Source: Labilibacter marinus (lineage in GTDB: Bacteria > Bacteroidota > Bacteroidia > Bacteroidales > Marinilabiliaceae). From it: DNA of 64,000 nt. Positions 1 through 8,710 of the stretch are shown here, piece by piece. The stretch is taken from contig NZ_LXYE02000045.1 in the NCBI RefSeq assembly GCF_001659685.2, positions 62,001 through 126,000 on the forward strand, given 5' to 3'. Below the pieces are notes generated by a model. It was not told where the DNA came from and searched no databases. It was given only the letters and a program-made list of their open reading frames with translations. Position 1 is the first letter of the stretch, and every line of letters starts with the position of its first letter. Position numbers and translations under genes: made by a program.

Positions 1-2
1 TA

Positions 3-95
3 ATGACTAAATACTATGTCAATTCTAAAAGCAGAAAAGAAGAAGATGGAATTGCGACATACTTTATTGAAAGAATAAAAACCAGCACACAATAA
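3..95 (+). CDS. 3' end of a possible small gene, cut by the window edge
   Basis: An open frame reads into the window and ends at TAA 93-95, giving about 30 residues rich in Lys, Arg and Glu, ending ...RIKTSTQ. An ATG lies at 3-5, but the frame may begin before the window. I recognise no family. It is listed because a 60-bp dispersed repeat follows its stop codon directly, the same arrangement as at 27.5 kb, which suggests that it is a real gene end. Confidence 0.3.
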   Translation: MTKYYVNSKSRKEEDGIATYFIERIKTSTQ

Positions 96-150
96 ATAAA
101 ACTATGAGAGGTCGGCACGACCCAGCGATAAGTTCCGGTTGAACTGCAAC
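91..150 (+). repeat. Dispersed repeat, copy A (inverted partner at 27501-27560)
   Basis: Aligned without gaps to the reverse complement of 27501-27560, this segment matches at 52 of 60 positions. It contains two short dyads: GGTCG-GCA-CGACC and AGTTC-CGGTT-GAACT. Both copies begin at or just after the stop codon of a small gene and point the same way as that gene. No transposase is nearby. It could be a mobile hairpin element (MITE or REP-like) or a recombination site. The rest of the gap to the porin gene (151-265) shows nothing I can name. Confidence 0.7.
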
Positions 151-265
151 CCGGCCTTTATTTCAGTTCTTTTAATGAAAAAAAATCTAGACATCTATTT
201 TTAAACAAAAATAGTCGCAGAAGTAATAAGCAGCCGCTAGGCCATTGGATTAGCGAAGAATAACC

Positions 266-1711
266 CTAATTTATCCACCACTCAGCTTTTACACCCAAAT
301 AATATCCCCAACGCTTAGCGCCTACTGTTGCCAAGTAGGGTGAGTAAAGACTATCCATAGCTGCGTCGTTATAGCGCGCTACTGAAGTTACAAAACGCAA
401 GTGCGGACGAGCCCAGAAGCTTCTTTCGCCCGTAGGAACAAGTGTAGGAGCCAAACTAAATTTCATCATTGAGTTAAGAGGAGAAACACCATCTCTTCGT
501 TGAGAGTAATGTGCTTCTGAAATTAAATGAAATTTATCCGTCACATATCGTATATGACGAAAACCAACAGTAAGATCCTTTTTCTGATTAAAAACTTCAC
601 GACCAAAATATGTTTTTGCTGTACTATCTGAACTCGCAGCTCCTTTACTGTAATTATAGATTAAATATAAGTTCAGGCTACTTTTATCCGAAAAGTTTAA
701 CAGTAAGTCGTCAACAATAGAAAAAGACATAGCTCCTTCATAGTTTTTTTTATTTAGGTCGGGCGCTCCATAGGTCAACCAGGTTCTAGACATTCCACCA
801 TCTCCCCCATTCGCTATTCTACTTCCATAACGCACAGCAATTTGATTATTGGAACCTTCTCCAATTTTATCAATACTACTCGTTAAGCGCACACCTGCAA
901 CCAAGCCATAATCAGATTCATAATCTAAAATTATATCTGTAGTATCTGGTAGCTCTATATCCTCATCTAAATAATTTCCCATATAGTGGGCTTCTCCCAA
1001 AAGCGTAATCTTTTGCTTCTCCGAAAGCTGAATATCATGTTCTAAAACAAAAACATTTCGTTGACGTAAAGCTGCACTTGGCGTACCAGAAGCAATATTA
1101 AGGTAAAAATAAGGCGGCACCGTAGCACTTGTATCTGTTGAAGAAATAAACAGAGATGCAAAACGCGTGTTTTTGTATTCTACTCCAAATCCCTGTCCAG
1201 AATGGTCATTAAAATAAAAATGATCTGTAATGTGCACATCAGGTCCCCTGTACAAGCGAGAACCCACCCAAACATTTACTCCAGAACCCGAGATGTTTTT
1301 AGCTTCTACATACATCTCAGGAATTGATAAAGTTAAGCCACCTAAACTACTGCTTGTTGAATTACCAAATAAGGAAAGGCTATTGGAGTATAATGCAAAA
1401 CGAAAATTCACATTTATTTGTGTTGGGTCAGAATCGTTAAAAGGCTTAAAATGAATAGATGGGGCTAACTCCAAATAATCTTGTTCTTCTAATCGGCCAC
1501 CAATACTGCCCATGTTATTTAAGTTTAATCGCTGACCAATAGAACCATTATTCTCAAATGACCAATCAACCCCTATTCGTCCGTATGATCCCATGGAGAA
1601 GTTTTTATTACTAACATTGGCATACGAAATCTGACTATATAAATTTTGTATACCTAATACGGTTAGCACTATCAACAGGTACATTGCCCTCAAACGATTA
1701 ATCTTACTCAT
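266..1711 (-). CDS. LamB/maltoporin-like carbohydrate porin
   Basis: The 481-residue product has a signal peptide (about residues 1-26, ending ...YSQ) and a long series of alternating beta strands typical of an outer-membrane barrel. The segments IPEMYVEAKN, VWVGSRLYRGPDVHITDH and the C-terminal WGYYLGVKAEWW resemble the maltoporin (LamB) family, whose members form trimeric sugar channels. It probably carries oligosaccharides into the periplasm. It is transcribed away from the AraC regulator at 1983 across a 271-bp intergenic region with candidate operator sites. The barrel assignment is firm. The sugar is unknown. Confidence 0.75.
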   Translation of the reverse strand: MSKINRLRAMYLLIVLTVLGIQNLYSQISYANVSNKNFSMGSYGRIGVDWSFENNGSIGQRLNLNNMGSIGGRLEEQDYLELAPSIHFKPFNDSDPTQINVNFRFALYSNSLSLFGNSTSSSLGGLTLSIPEMYVEAKNISGSGVNVWVGSRLYRGPDVHITDHFYFNDHSGQGFGVEYKNTRFASLFISSTDTSATVPPYFYLNIASGTPSAALRQRNVFVLEHDIQLSEKQKITLLGEAHYMGNYLDEDIELPDTTDIILDYESDYGLVAGVRLTSSIDKIGEGSNNQIAVRYGSRIANGGDGGMSRTWLTYGAPDLNKKNYEGAMSFSIVDDLLLNFSDKSSLNLYLIYNYSKGAASSDSTAKTYFGREVFNQKKDLTVGFRHIRYVTDKFHLISEAHYSQRRDGVSPLNSMMKFSLAPTLVPTGERSFWARPHLRFVTSVARYNDAAMDSLYSPYLATVGAKRWGYYLGVKAEWWIN

Positions 1712-1843
1712 TGCTTCTATATTATAAATATCTTATTATCTATCTGTTATTTTTATTGATGCAAGCTAATTCCTCAGTGAAAAATAAACAAATATAATTT
1801 TATCATTTCAAGTAGAGTTTTAATATACCTATTTCCTTAAAAA

Positions 1844-1872
1844 GTATACAAGCTAAGTAGAAATGTATACAA
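1844..1872. promoter_or_regulatory. Candidate operator: GTATACAA direct repeat, 21-bp phase
   Basis: GTATACAA occurs at 1844-1851 and again at 1865-1872, so the starts are exactly 21 bp apart (two helical turns). This is the phasing of the two direct-repeat half-sites bound by AraC-type dimers. The pair lies between the divergent porin and AraC genes, just upstream of a TAnnTTTG box. Use as the AraC binding site is inference. Confidence 0.4.
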
Positions 1873-1891
1873 TTACTTGTGGCAATTCCCT

Positions 1892-1899
1892 TAGTTTTG
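1892..1899 (+). promoter_or_regulatory. Candidate -7 box for the AraC gene
   Basis: TAGTTTTG fits the Bacteroidota -7 consensus TAnnTTTG and lies about 84 bp before the ATG at 1983. No good TTTG -33 box is seen at the usual spacing, which would suit an activator-dependent promoter with the repeat at 1844-1872 just upstream. Confidence 0.4.
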
Positions 1900-1982
1900 T
1901 AATGTGCTTATTCCGTCAGAACGATATGAGTACATCATTGTTAGTTTAGTAATCATTATAATGACCAGTGACTAATTTAATT

Positions 1983-2891
1983 ATGGATAACATCATTAAA
2001 ATAAATACGATTAGTGAATTTCATCAGTTAATAGGTTTTGAAAAGGCAAAACATCCTTTAATTACCATTATTGATTACGCTAAGATGAAGGCTGATTATC
2101 CTCAAGGCCCTTTTAAAGTGGTAGATAGTTTTTATTCTATTTCGTTAAAAGATAATTGTGTGGGCGAAATGCAGTATGGCCGCAATAAGTACGACTTTCA
2201 GGAGGGTTCTTTACTTTGCAAAGGTCCCGAACAGGCTATTACCATTGATGTAGGCGAAGAACCTTTAGATGCCAATGGCTGGGGTTTATATTTTCATCCA
2301 GATTTAATTAGACGTTCCACTTTAGGAAAAACCATTAAGGATTATTCTTTTTTTTCGTACGAAAGCAACGAAGCGCTGCACCTTTCAGATAATGAAAAAG
2401 AAACTTTAGAAGAGATTCTGGATAAAATAAGATTAGAGCTAAAGCAAAACATAGATAAGCATAGTCAAACTTTAATTATCTCAAATATTGAGTTGCTATT
2501 AAACTATTGCAATAGGTACTACGACAGACAGTTTATTACTCGCGAAAACCATAACAAGGACTTAATCAGTAAATTTGAAGAGTTATTGGCTGACTATTTC
2601 ACATCGGACAAGGTAGTAAATAGAGGACTTCCTTCGGTAAAATACTGTGCCGAACAAATGGGGTTTTCGCCCAACTACTTGAGCGATTTATTAAAGAAAG
2701 ACACGGGTAAAAATACCCAAGAACATATTCACTATTATTTAATTGAAGAAGCTAAAAACAGGTTACTCAACAGCAATATAACGGTGAGTGAAATAGCTTA
2801 TAATTTAGGGTTTGAATACCCCCAACATTTTAGCAAAATATTTAAAAAGAAAACCGGCGTTACTCCTGCATCATACAGAAATGTTAATTAG
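1983..2891 (+). CDS. AraC-family transcriptional regulator
   Basis: The protein has about 302 residues from ATG 1983; a GTG lies 15 bp earlier in frame but ATG is the more likely start. The N-terminal two thirds form a sensor domain of the kind found in Bacteroidota AraC proteins. The C-terminal ~100 residues contain the two helix-turn-helix units of the AraC/XylS domain (AEQMGFSPNYLSDLLKKDTG, then VSEIAYNLGFEYPQHFSKIF and a ...TGVTPASYR end). It lies between a divergent porin gene and a co-directional hydrolase 167 bp downstream, and may control either. The effector is unknown. Confidence 0.85.
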   Translation: MDNIIKINTISEFHQLIGFEKAKHPLITIIDYAKMKADYPQGPFKVVDSFYSISLKDNCVGEMQYGRNKYDFQEGSLLCKGPEQAITIDVGEEPLDANGWGLYFHPDLIRRSTLGKTIKDYSFFSYESNEALHLSDNEKETLEEILDKIRLELKQNIDKHSQTLIISNIELLLNYCNRYYDRQFITRENHNKDLISKFEELLADYFTSDKVVNRGLPSVKYCAEQMGFSPNYLSDLLKKDTGKNTQEHIHYYLIEEAKNRLLNSNITVSEIAYNLGFEYPQHFSKIFKKKTGVTPASYRNVN

Positions 2892-3058
2892 AGACTTGAA
2901 GTAAAAATTAAACCGAATAAAAGAAGGCAAGAACAGGGAGACAGAAGGCTGTGTTAAAGCAATGAAACCGTAATGATTATAGAGAACAAATAAGAGACTC
3001 TCTATATAACCGTGTTTATCAGTCTTTATACTTATGTCTTTATACTAATTTAAAACAA

Positions 3059-4183
3059 ATGAAAAAAATAATGATCACACTACTCATCATCATATCAGTA
3101 ATCGCATTAACAACCGTTATTGTATTGCGCCAGGATAAATTCGGAAAGCTTCCTACTGGAGAGCGTTTAGCAAAAATTGAAGCATCCCCAAACTATAAAT
3201 ATGGCAAGTTTCAGAACTTGAGTCATACACCTGAACTCACCGAGGGATTTAGTATGTGGGACGTACTTAAAAAATCGCTATTCACACGAATAGAGAATAA
3301 AAAGCCTAGTCAAACCGTACCTTCTGAAAAAGTAGATTTATTTAATCTTAAACCGGAGGAAAACACACTAGTATGGTTTGGACATTCTAGTTACTTTTTA
3401 CAGGTGGATGGTAAAAAAATATTGATTGACCCTGTGTTAAGTGGTCATGCATCGCCATTTTCTTTTTCGATAAAGGCATTTAAAGGTGCCGATGCTTATG
3501 CTTACGATGACATACCTGAAATTGACTATTTATTTATTACTCATGATCATTGGGATCATTTAGATTATAAATCTGTTATGGCGCTAAAATCTAAATTTAA
3601 AAAGATCATTTGTCCTTTAGGTATTGGTTCACATCTCGAATATTGGGGTTTTGATAAAGATATTATTATTGAAACGGATTGGCACGACTATGTGATGTTA
3701 GATGAAGGATTTGTTTCGCACACCACACCTGCCCGACATTTTTCGGGAAGAGGTTTTACGCGCAACAAAACACTTTGGGCTTCCTTTGTTTTAAAAACGC
3801 CTAATACGCAATTATTCTTTGGTGGCGATAGCGGATATGATACACACTTTGCTGAAATTGGAGAAAAGTTTGGCTCATTCGATTTAGTACTGCTGGAAAA
3901 CGGTCAGTACGACGAGGCTTGGAGTTATATACATATGCATCCAAATGAGGTACTAAAAGCAGCAACTGATTTAAAAGCGGAGAATTTACTTCCTGGTCAC
4001 TCAGGAAAATTTGACTTAGCCAACCATGCCTGGGATACTCCTCTAAAAAAGATATCTGAGTTATATCAAGATCAAAACTTTAACTTGGTTACTCCCATCA
4101 TTGGAGAAAAAGTAGCTATTGGAGATTCCTCTTTAAAGTATACGCAATGGTGGAATAATGATAAGAAGGTAGCTAATCGATAA
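3059..4183 (+). CDS. Metallo-beta-lactamase-fold hydrolase (UlaG/NAPE-PLD-like)
   Basis: The 374-residue product has an N-terminal hydrophobic segment (residues 5-24), likely a membrane anchor or signal. It then has the MBL fold: VWFGHSSYFLQVDGKKILID, the metal-binding motif THDHWDHLD (His162, His164, Asp166, His167), and later FGGDSGYD and LLPGHSGKFD, which supply further metal ligands. The order and spacing resemble the UlaG/NAPE-phospholipase D branch rather than beta-lactamases. The substrate cannot be told from sequence; a lipid or phosphodiester is possible. The AraC gene upstream is the obvious candidate regulator. Confidence 0.8.
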   Translation: MKKIMITLLIIISVIALTTVIVLRQDKFGKLPTGERLAKIEASPNYKYGKFQNLSHTPELTEGFSMWDVLKKSLFTRIENKKPSQTVPSEKVDLFNLKPEENTLVWFGHSSYFLQVDGKKILIDPVLSGHASPFSFSIKAFKGADAYAYDDIPEIDYLFITHDHWDHLDYKSVMALKSKFKKIICPLGIGSHLEYWGFDKDIIIETDWHDYVMLDEGFVSHTTPARHFSGRGFTRNKTLWASFVLKTPNTQLFFGGDSGYDTHFAEIGEKFGSFDLVLLENGQYDEAWSYIHMHPNEVLKAATDLKAENLLPGHSGKFDLANHAWDTPLKKISELYQDQNFNLVTPIIGEKVAIGDSSLKYTQWWNNDKKVANR

Positions 4184-4533
4184 TATTTAGAGCCAATATT
4201 GTCTTAAACATTTTATTAAAATTGGCGCTTTGCCCAAACCCAACTTCATCCTGAAACAATTAAGAATACTCAATTCTTAACTGTTCCGATGTTCTTGATG
4301 ACAAAAACTAAGGAAAAAACATCATGGCTCCACCTGCTTCACTCAAAAAACTACAGTCATTTGACTGAAATTGATTAAACTCACCTTTGTTCGTTCCTCT
4401 AAAGGCTCAAACAGAAATCAATTTTTAAACGTTAAAATAATCTTGTTTTTGGGTTAATCAGCTGAGAACTAGACTAAACAAGACGTTTGGACTATATAAT
4501 AAAAAGGTTTAGTACACTGCAGATTTAGAAAAC

Positions 4534-4577
4534 AAAAAAACGGTCATGCTAACCTAGATAGTTTACATGACCGTTTT
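4534..4577. terminator. Bidirectional terminator between MBL and GH3 genes
   Basis: A stem ACGGTCATG / CATGACCGT with a 17-nt loop is flanked by A and T runs on both sides. It ends 18 bp past the stop of the minus-strand GH3 gene and could also stop plus-strand transcription from the MBL gene. The rest of the 411-bp gap (4184-4533) shows no gene, repeat or RNA that I can identify. Confidence 0.75.
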
Positions 4578-4594
4578 ATATTTATATAGTTTGT

Positions 4595-6790
4595 TTATCG
4601 CAATTGAATACTGGCTTCTTGCGGAGCAGCAGCTCCTAACTTTTGACTCAAGTCACTTGGAGATGAATTACCCACCGTGATTTTGTAAGCACCTTTTCGC
4701 CACTCTTTTTCACCTTCGGTATTCACTACCATAAACTGATCAGAACTCACTTTAAACTCCACCGTTTTACTCTCTCCTTTTTTAAGGCTGATACGTTGAA
4801 ACCCTTTAATGCTTGTAATAGGAATTCCTCCTGTTACTTCTTCAGGACTAACATATAACTGAACCACCTCATCAATATCGTAATCGCCAGTATTGGCCAC
4901 TTTTACCGACACCTTTAAATCCTCCTTCTTTTTTAATTTCTCCGACGAAAGTACTAAATCGCTAATTTGAGTTTCGGAATACGTTAAACCAAAACCAAAT
5001 GGGAACATTGGCTCTTCAGTCATATACTTGTAAGTACGTCCTTGCATGGAGTAATCCTCATAGTCTGGTAATTGCTCCACATTTTTAGGGAAAGTAATAG
5101 GTAAGTGACCCGATGGAGAAATATCTCCGAATAAAACATCAGCCACTGCGTTACCACCTTGCTCACCAGGATACCAAATTTGAAGAATGGCATCACAATT
5201 CTCTTCAATACCTTCAAGAGAAACAGGACTTCCGCTGGCAATTAATAATACCAATGGTCCTTTTTTTACTTCTGCAATTTGCTTTACATAGTCAATTTGG
5301 TTTTGAGGTAACTTTAAATCTACCTTATCGCCAACAGCACCTGAAGCAATAGCATCAACTTCTTCCCCCTCAAAATCGGCTGTTAAACCAACAACGCAAA
5401 TCGTAACATCCGATTCTTTTGCCACATTTGGCGCCCAATTTTTAGGGTTAATATTTTTATGAAATGGTAAAGCTCCGCTACGATAGTTTAATGATGAGCC
5501 TAATGAAACAGCATCTGTAATACCTTCCAGAATGGTCACTAAATTAGAACTTACCCCATAATAACTTCCCATCAACATATCTGCCGAATTAGCAAAAGGT
5601 CCGGTAACATATGGTATTTTAATATCCTTAGATAGCGGTAAAGTATTGTTTTTGTTTTTCAACATAACAATAGATTTTTGAGCTACTTCTCGCGATAAAG
5701 CTACATGCTCATCACAGTGTATTTTCTCTGGCCCTATATTTAAATAAGGGTTGTTTGAAGAACCTCCAACAATACCTAATCTAAAACGTGTTTTAAACAA
5801 TTGTTTGGTACGCTCATGAATCAGTTCTTCCGTAACTAATCCAAGCTCTAAGGCTTTAGTTAAGTTATTGTACGTTCCCCCACAGTTTAAATTAACGCCA
5901 GCTTTTAAAGCCACCGCAGCAGCTTCGGGCGCAGTTTTAACAAACTTCTGTTTCCAAACTATACCACCAATGGCACCACAGTCAGAGGTTACATAACCAT
6001 CAAAATTCCACTGATCTCTTAACACATCTTTTAATAAAAAAGTATTGGCACAAGCAGGCTCTCCATAAACTGCATTATAAGCCCCCATTACCCCTTCTAC
6101 CTTGGCCTCAGTAACCAAAGCCTCAAAAGCTGGCAAATAAGTTTCGTATAAATCTTGCTGTGTGGGTTCTGCATTAAAGGTATGACGCACTTCCTCAGGA
6201 CCTGAATGCACCGCATAATGCTTAGCACAAGCGGCCGATTTTAAATAAGTATCATCATCCCCTTGCAGGCCTTTTACAAAAGCAACGCCTATCTTCGACA
6301 TTAAATAAGGATCTTCTCCGTAGGTTTCCTGACCTCTTCCCCAACGTGGATCTCTAAAAATATTTACATTGGGCGTCCAAAAAGTTAAACCAGCATATTT
6401 ACTATGGTTACCCATACTTTGCGACACTGCATATTTGGCTCTTGCCTCATCCGAAATAGCGGAAGCAACACGCTCTGCTAACACAGGATCAAAAGTTGCT
6501 CCCAATCCAATGCCTTGTGGAAAAATAGTGGCCTTACCATTACGAGCTATGCCATGTAACGCTTCGTTCCACCAATCATAATCTGGTATATCAAAACGAG
6601 GAATGGCTGGTGCCCCATTAAGTAATTGCGCGATCTTTTCTTCAACCGTCATCTGGCTAACTAAAATTTCCACTCTTTCTTCAAGCGGTAAGGCTGGATC
6701 TTGGAAAGAAAAATCCACTTCCTGAGCAAGCATATTTCCTACAAACAAAAAAAGTGCTATTACACTTAATCCTTTTTTATAAATCTGCAT
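4595..6790 (-). CDS. Glycoside hydrolase family 3 (beta-glucosidase/xylosidase type)
   Basis: This 731-residue exported enzyme has a signal peptide (1-22, ...NMLAQ). The GH3 N-terminal barrel carries the substrate-binding AKHYAVHSGPE segment (189-199) and the catalytic nucleophile Asp270 in VTSDCGAIGG. The C-terminal alpha/beta sandwich follows (IVMLKN, GLTADFEGEE, YPGEQGGNAVADVLFG), then a fibronectin type III-like domain (last ~75 residues). Length and domain order match periplasmic GH3 enzymes that remove terminal glucose or xylose by a retaining mechanism. It is divergent from the TPR/HTH regulator at 6988. Which sugar it cleaves cannot be told. Confidence 0.9.
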   Translation of the reverse strand: MQIYKKGLSVIALFLFVGNMLAQEVDFSFQDPALPLEERVEILVSQMTVEEKIAQLLNGAPAIPRFDIPDYDWWNEALHGIARNGKATIFPQGIGLGATFDPVLAERVASAISDEARAKYAVSQSMGNHSKYAGLTFWTPNVNIFRDPRWGRGQETYGEDPYLMSKIGVAFVKGLQGDDDTYLKSAACAKHYAVHSGPEEVRHTFNAEPTQQDLYETYLPAFEALVTEAKVEGVMGAYNAVYGEPACANTFLLKDVLRDQWNFDGYVTSDCGAIGGIVWKQKFVKTAPEAAAVALKAGVNLNCGGTYNNLTKALELGLVTEELIHERTKQLFKTRFRLGIVGGSSNNPYLNIGPEKIHCDEHVALSREVAQKSIVMLKNKNNTLPLSKDIKIPYVTGPFANSADMLMGSYYGVSSNLVTILEGITDAVSLGSSLNYRSGALPFHKNINPKNWAPNVAKESDVTICVVGLTADFEGEEVDAIASGAVGDKVDLKLPQNQIDYVKQIAEVKKGPLVLLIASGSPVSLEGIEENCDAILQIWYPGEQGGNAVADVLFGDISPSGHLPITFPKNVEQLPDYEDYSMQGRTYKYMTEEPMFPFGFGLTYSETQISDLVLSSEKLKKKEDLKVSVKVANTGDYDIDEVVQLYVSPEEVTGGIPITSIKGFQRISLKKGESKTVEFKVSSDQFMVVNTEGEKEWRKGAYKITVGNSSPSDLSQKLGAAAPQEASIQLR

Positions 6791-6974
6791 TTTATTTTTG
6801 TTTTAAATAAGTCATGTAAAATTAAGTTGCCAATCATAAACTGAAAGAATAAAGAACTATTCATTTAATAGTCTTACTACTATTTTTACTACTCAATAAC
6901 CCTTTTAACCTAATATTTACCTAGACATAAAACCAAAAAGGTTAACTGGCGTTATCATATATAAATATAATATA

Positions 6975-6982
6975 TAACTTTG
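6975..6982 (+). promoter_or_regulatory. Candidate -7 box very close to the start of the TPR regulator
   Basis: TAACTTTG fits TAnnTTTG and ends only 5 bp before the ATG at 6988. If it is used, transcription would begin at or near the start codon, giving a leaderless mRNA. An internal, later start is the alternative, but the signal peptide argues for 6988. Confidence 0.4.
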
Positions 6983-6987
6983 GTATT

Positions 6988-8589
6988 ATGAATAATATCA
7001 GTCACTTACAAAAACTAACATTTTTTATACTATTAGCTGTTCTTTGTAGCAACAGCTACTCACAGGAAACCAAGGAACTAACAAGCTCCGACTCTTCATT
7101 GACCGTGAGGATAAAAAAAGCCCTTAATGAGGTTGTCAATAACTTTGAAGAAAGTGCTCAAGTATTACATGAGAGTTTACAAGTATCTATCGAGAAAAAA
7201 GACACCTTAAATATTATTCGTTGTTTTATAGGTATTACAGATATTGATCGTTTTAAAGGAAATTACAACAGTGCTTTTGATAAACTTTGGGATGCTTTAT
7301 TATTAGCTGAAGAATTTAAAGATACGCTCAACACCATTAAAATTCATCGTAATCTGGGTATATTATACAGCATCTATAATAAAGACAGCATTGCTATTCA
7401 TCACTTGGATTATTCTTCTCAATTAGCTAAGGATGCCAACTTTTATAATAAAGTCGTAAGAGATGGTCAGCTGAATCAAAATTATTTCAATTTAGCTACC
7501 ATTTATAGAAACAAGAAGCTTTATAGTGTTGCACTAAATTATTTAGACTCTTGCATAAAGACCAGAACCAAAACTTATGCTCCATATGTTGAAACTGAAA
7601 TGGGAAGAATATATCTGGAAACTAACAAATTGGACGCAGCTGAATCATATCTGGCCAAGGCCAATCGTTATTTCAGAACTAATGATGCCAATTACCTCGT
7701 AGCTAGTCATTTGTTTATGGGTGATTTAAAAAGTAAACAGAACCAAGTGGATAGTGCTGAATACTATTACTCTAAAAGTCTAGAAAAATTAACTTCGGGA
7801 AATGTGTTTTTAGAGTATAAATCGGAAGTATTAAAAAAACTAGCTCAGCTTAATCTAGATAAAAACAATACTCGCGAAGCTTATGAATATTTAAGTCAAG
7901 CCAACATTGCTTCGGATAGCTTATTTAATGCCACCAATGCCCGAAACAATAAAATGTTTGAAATTAAAAACAAATACAAAGAGGCACTAGTAGAAAAAGA
8001 GAAATTAATAGAGAATCAACATCTGGTTATTCAGCAAAAAAATAAAATACAGTCGATTCTTAGTATAATGATCATTTTAAGTCTGCTTTTATTTGGGGCT
8101 GGGTACTTTGTATATAAACTTAAAGATCAATTAAAAAAGCTAACCATTCAGCAACAACTAGAAAATGATAAAAACAATGAAGTATTAGAAGTGAAGAGTA
8201 AGGAATTAACCACCTACGCTCTGCAACTTATAGATAAGGATCAAGCTTTAAATGAATTGTTAGATGTAATAAAAAAAGAAGCACCTAAAAAGCACAATGC
8301 TTTAAATAATAAATACAACAAAGGCAGCAATAATTTATGGGAAGAGTTTAATATGCGCTTTGTAAAAGTAAATGAAAACTTTTATTCTAAACTACGCGAA
8401 AAGCACCCTGACATTACCCCTACAGAACAAAAGCATTGTGCACTTATTAAATTGAATTTTGATAGTATGGAAATGGCTAAGATTTTAAATATTTCAGTAC
8501 AAAGTGTTCACACCTCTCGTTACAGAATTAGAAAGAAGATTAAGCTGGCTCACGAGGAAAGCCTAAGTAATTACATTGCTAGCTTGTAG
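6988..8589 (+). CDS. TPR sensor protein with C-terminal LuxR-like HTH
   Basis: The 533-residue protein has a signal peptide (1-25, ...SYSQ), a periplasmic array of TPR-like helical repeats (about 40-320), a transmembrane segment (about 352-376, ILSIMIILSLLLFGAGYFVY), a cytoplasmic coiled coil, and a C-terminal helix-turn-helix (ITPTEQKHCALIKLNFDSME, then KILNISVQSVHTSRYRIRKK). This membrane-spanning regulator layout is common in Bacteroidota, often beside carbohydrate-use genes. Placed back to back with the GH3 gene and upstream of a DUF5060 enzyme, it probably controls these genes in response to a periplasmic signal. Confidence 0.8.
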   Translation: MNNISHLQKLTFFILLAVLCSNSYSQETKELTSSDSSLTVRIKKALNEVVNNFEESAQVLHESLQVSIEKKDTLNIIRCFIGITDIDRFKGNYNSAFDKLWDALLLAEEFKDTLNTIKIHRNLGILYSIYNKDSIAIHHLDYSSQLAKDANFYNKVVRDGQLNQNYFNLATIYRNKKLYSVALNYLDSCIKTRTKTYAPYVETEMGRIYLETNKLDAAESYLAKANRYFRTNDANYLVASHLFMGDLKSKQNQVDSAEYYYSKSLEKLTSGNVFLEYKSEVLKKLAQLNLDKNNTREAYEYLSQANIASDSLFNATNARNNKMFEIKNKYKEALVEKEKLIENQHLVIQQKNKIQSILSIMIILSLLLFGAGYFVYKLKDQLKKLTIQQQLENDKNNEVLEVKSKELTTYALQLIDKDQALNELLDVIKKEAPKKHNALNNKYNKGSNNLWEEFNMRFVKVNENFYSKLREKHPDITPTEQKHCALIKLNFDSMEMAKILNISVQSVHTSRYRIRKKIKLAHEESLSNYIASL

Positions 8590-8631
8590 AGCGTTTCCCT
8601 CAACAATTCACGATAATTTATAGCTCAAAAT

Positions 8632-8667
8632 AAAAAACGGAATAAGCTTTTGCCTATTCCGTTTTTA
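8632..8667. terminator. Bidirectional terminator between TPR regulator and DUF5060 gene
   Basis: The stem AAAAACGGAATA / TATTCCGTTTTT has a short loop, with A run on the left and T run on the right. It lies between two convergent genes and can serve both. Confidence 0.8.
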
Positions 8668-8710
8668 CCTAAACTAACTATTCAACTTTATAAACTTTCT
8701 ACTCTTAACT

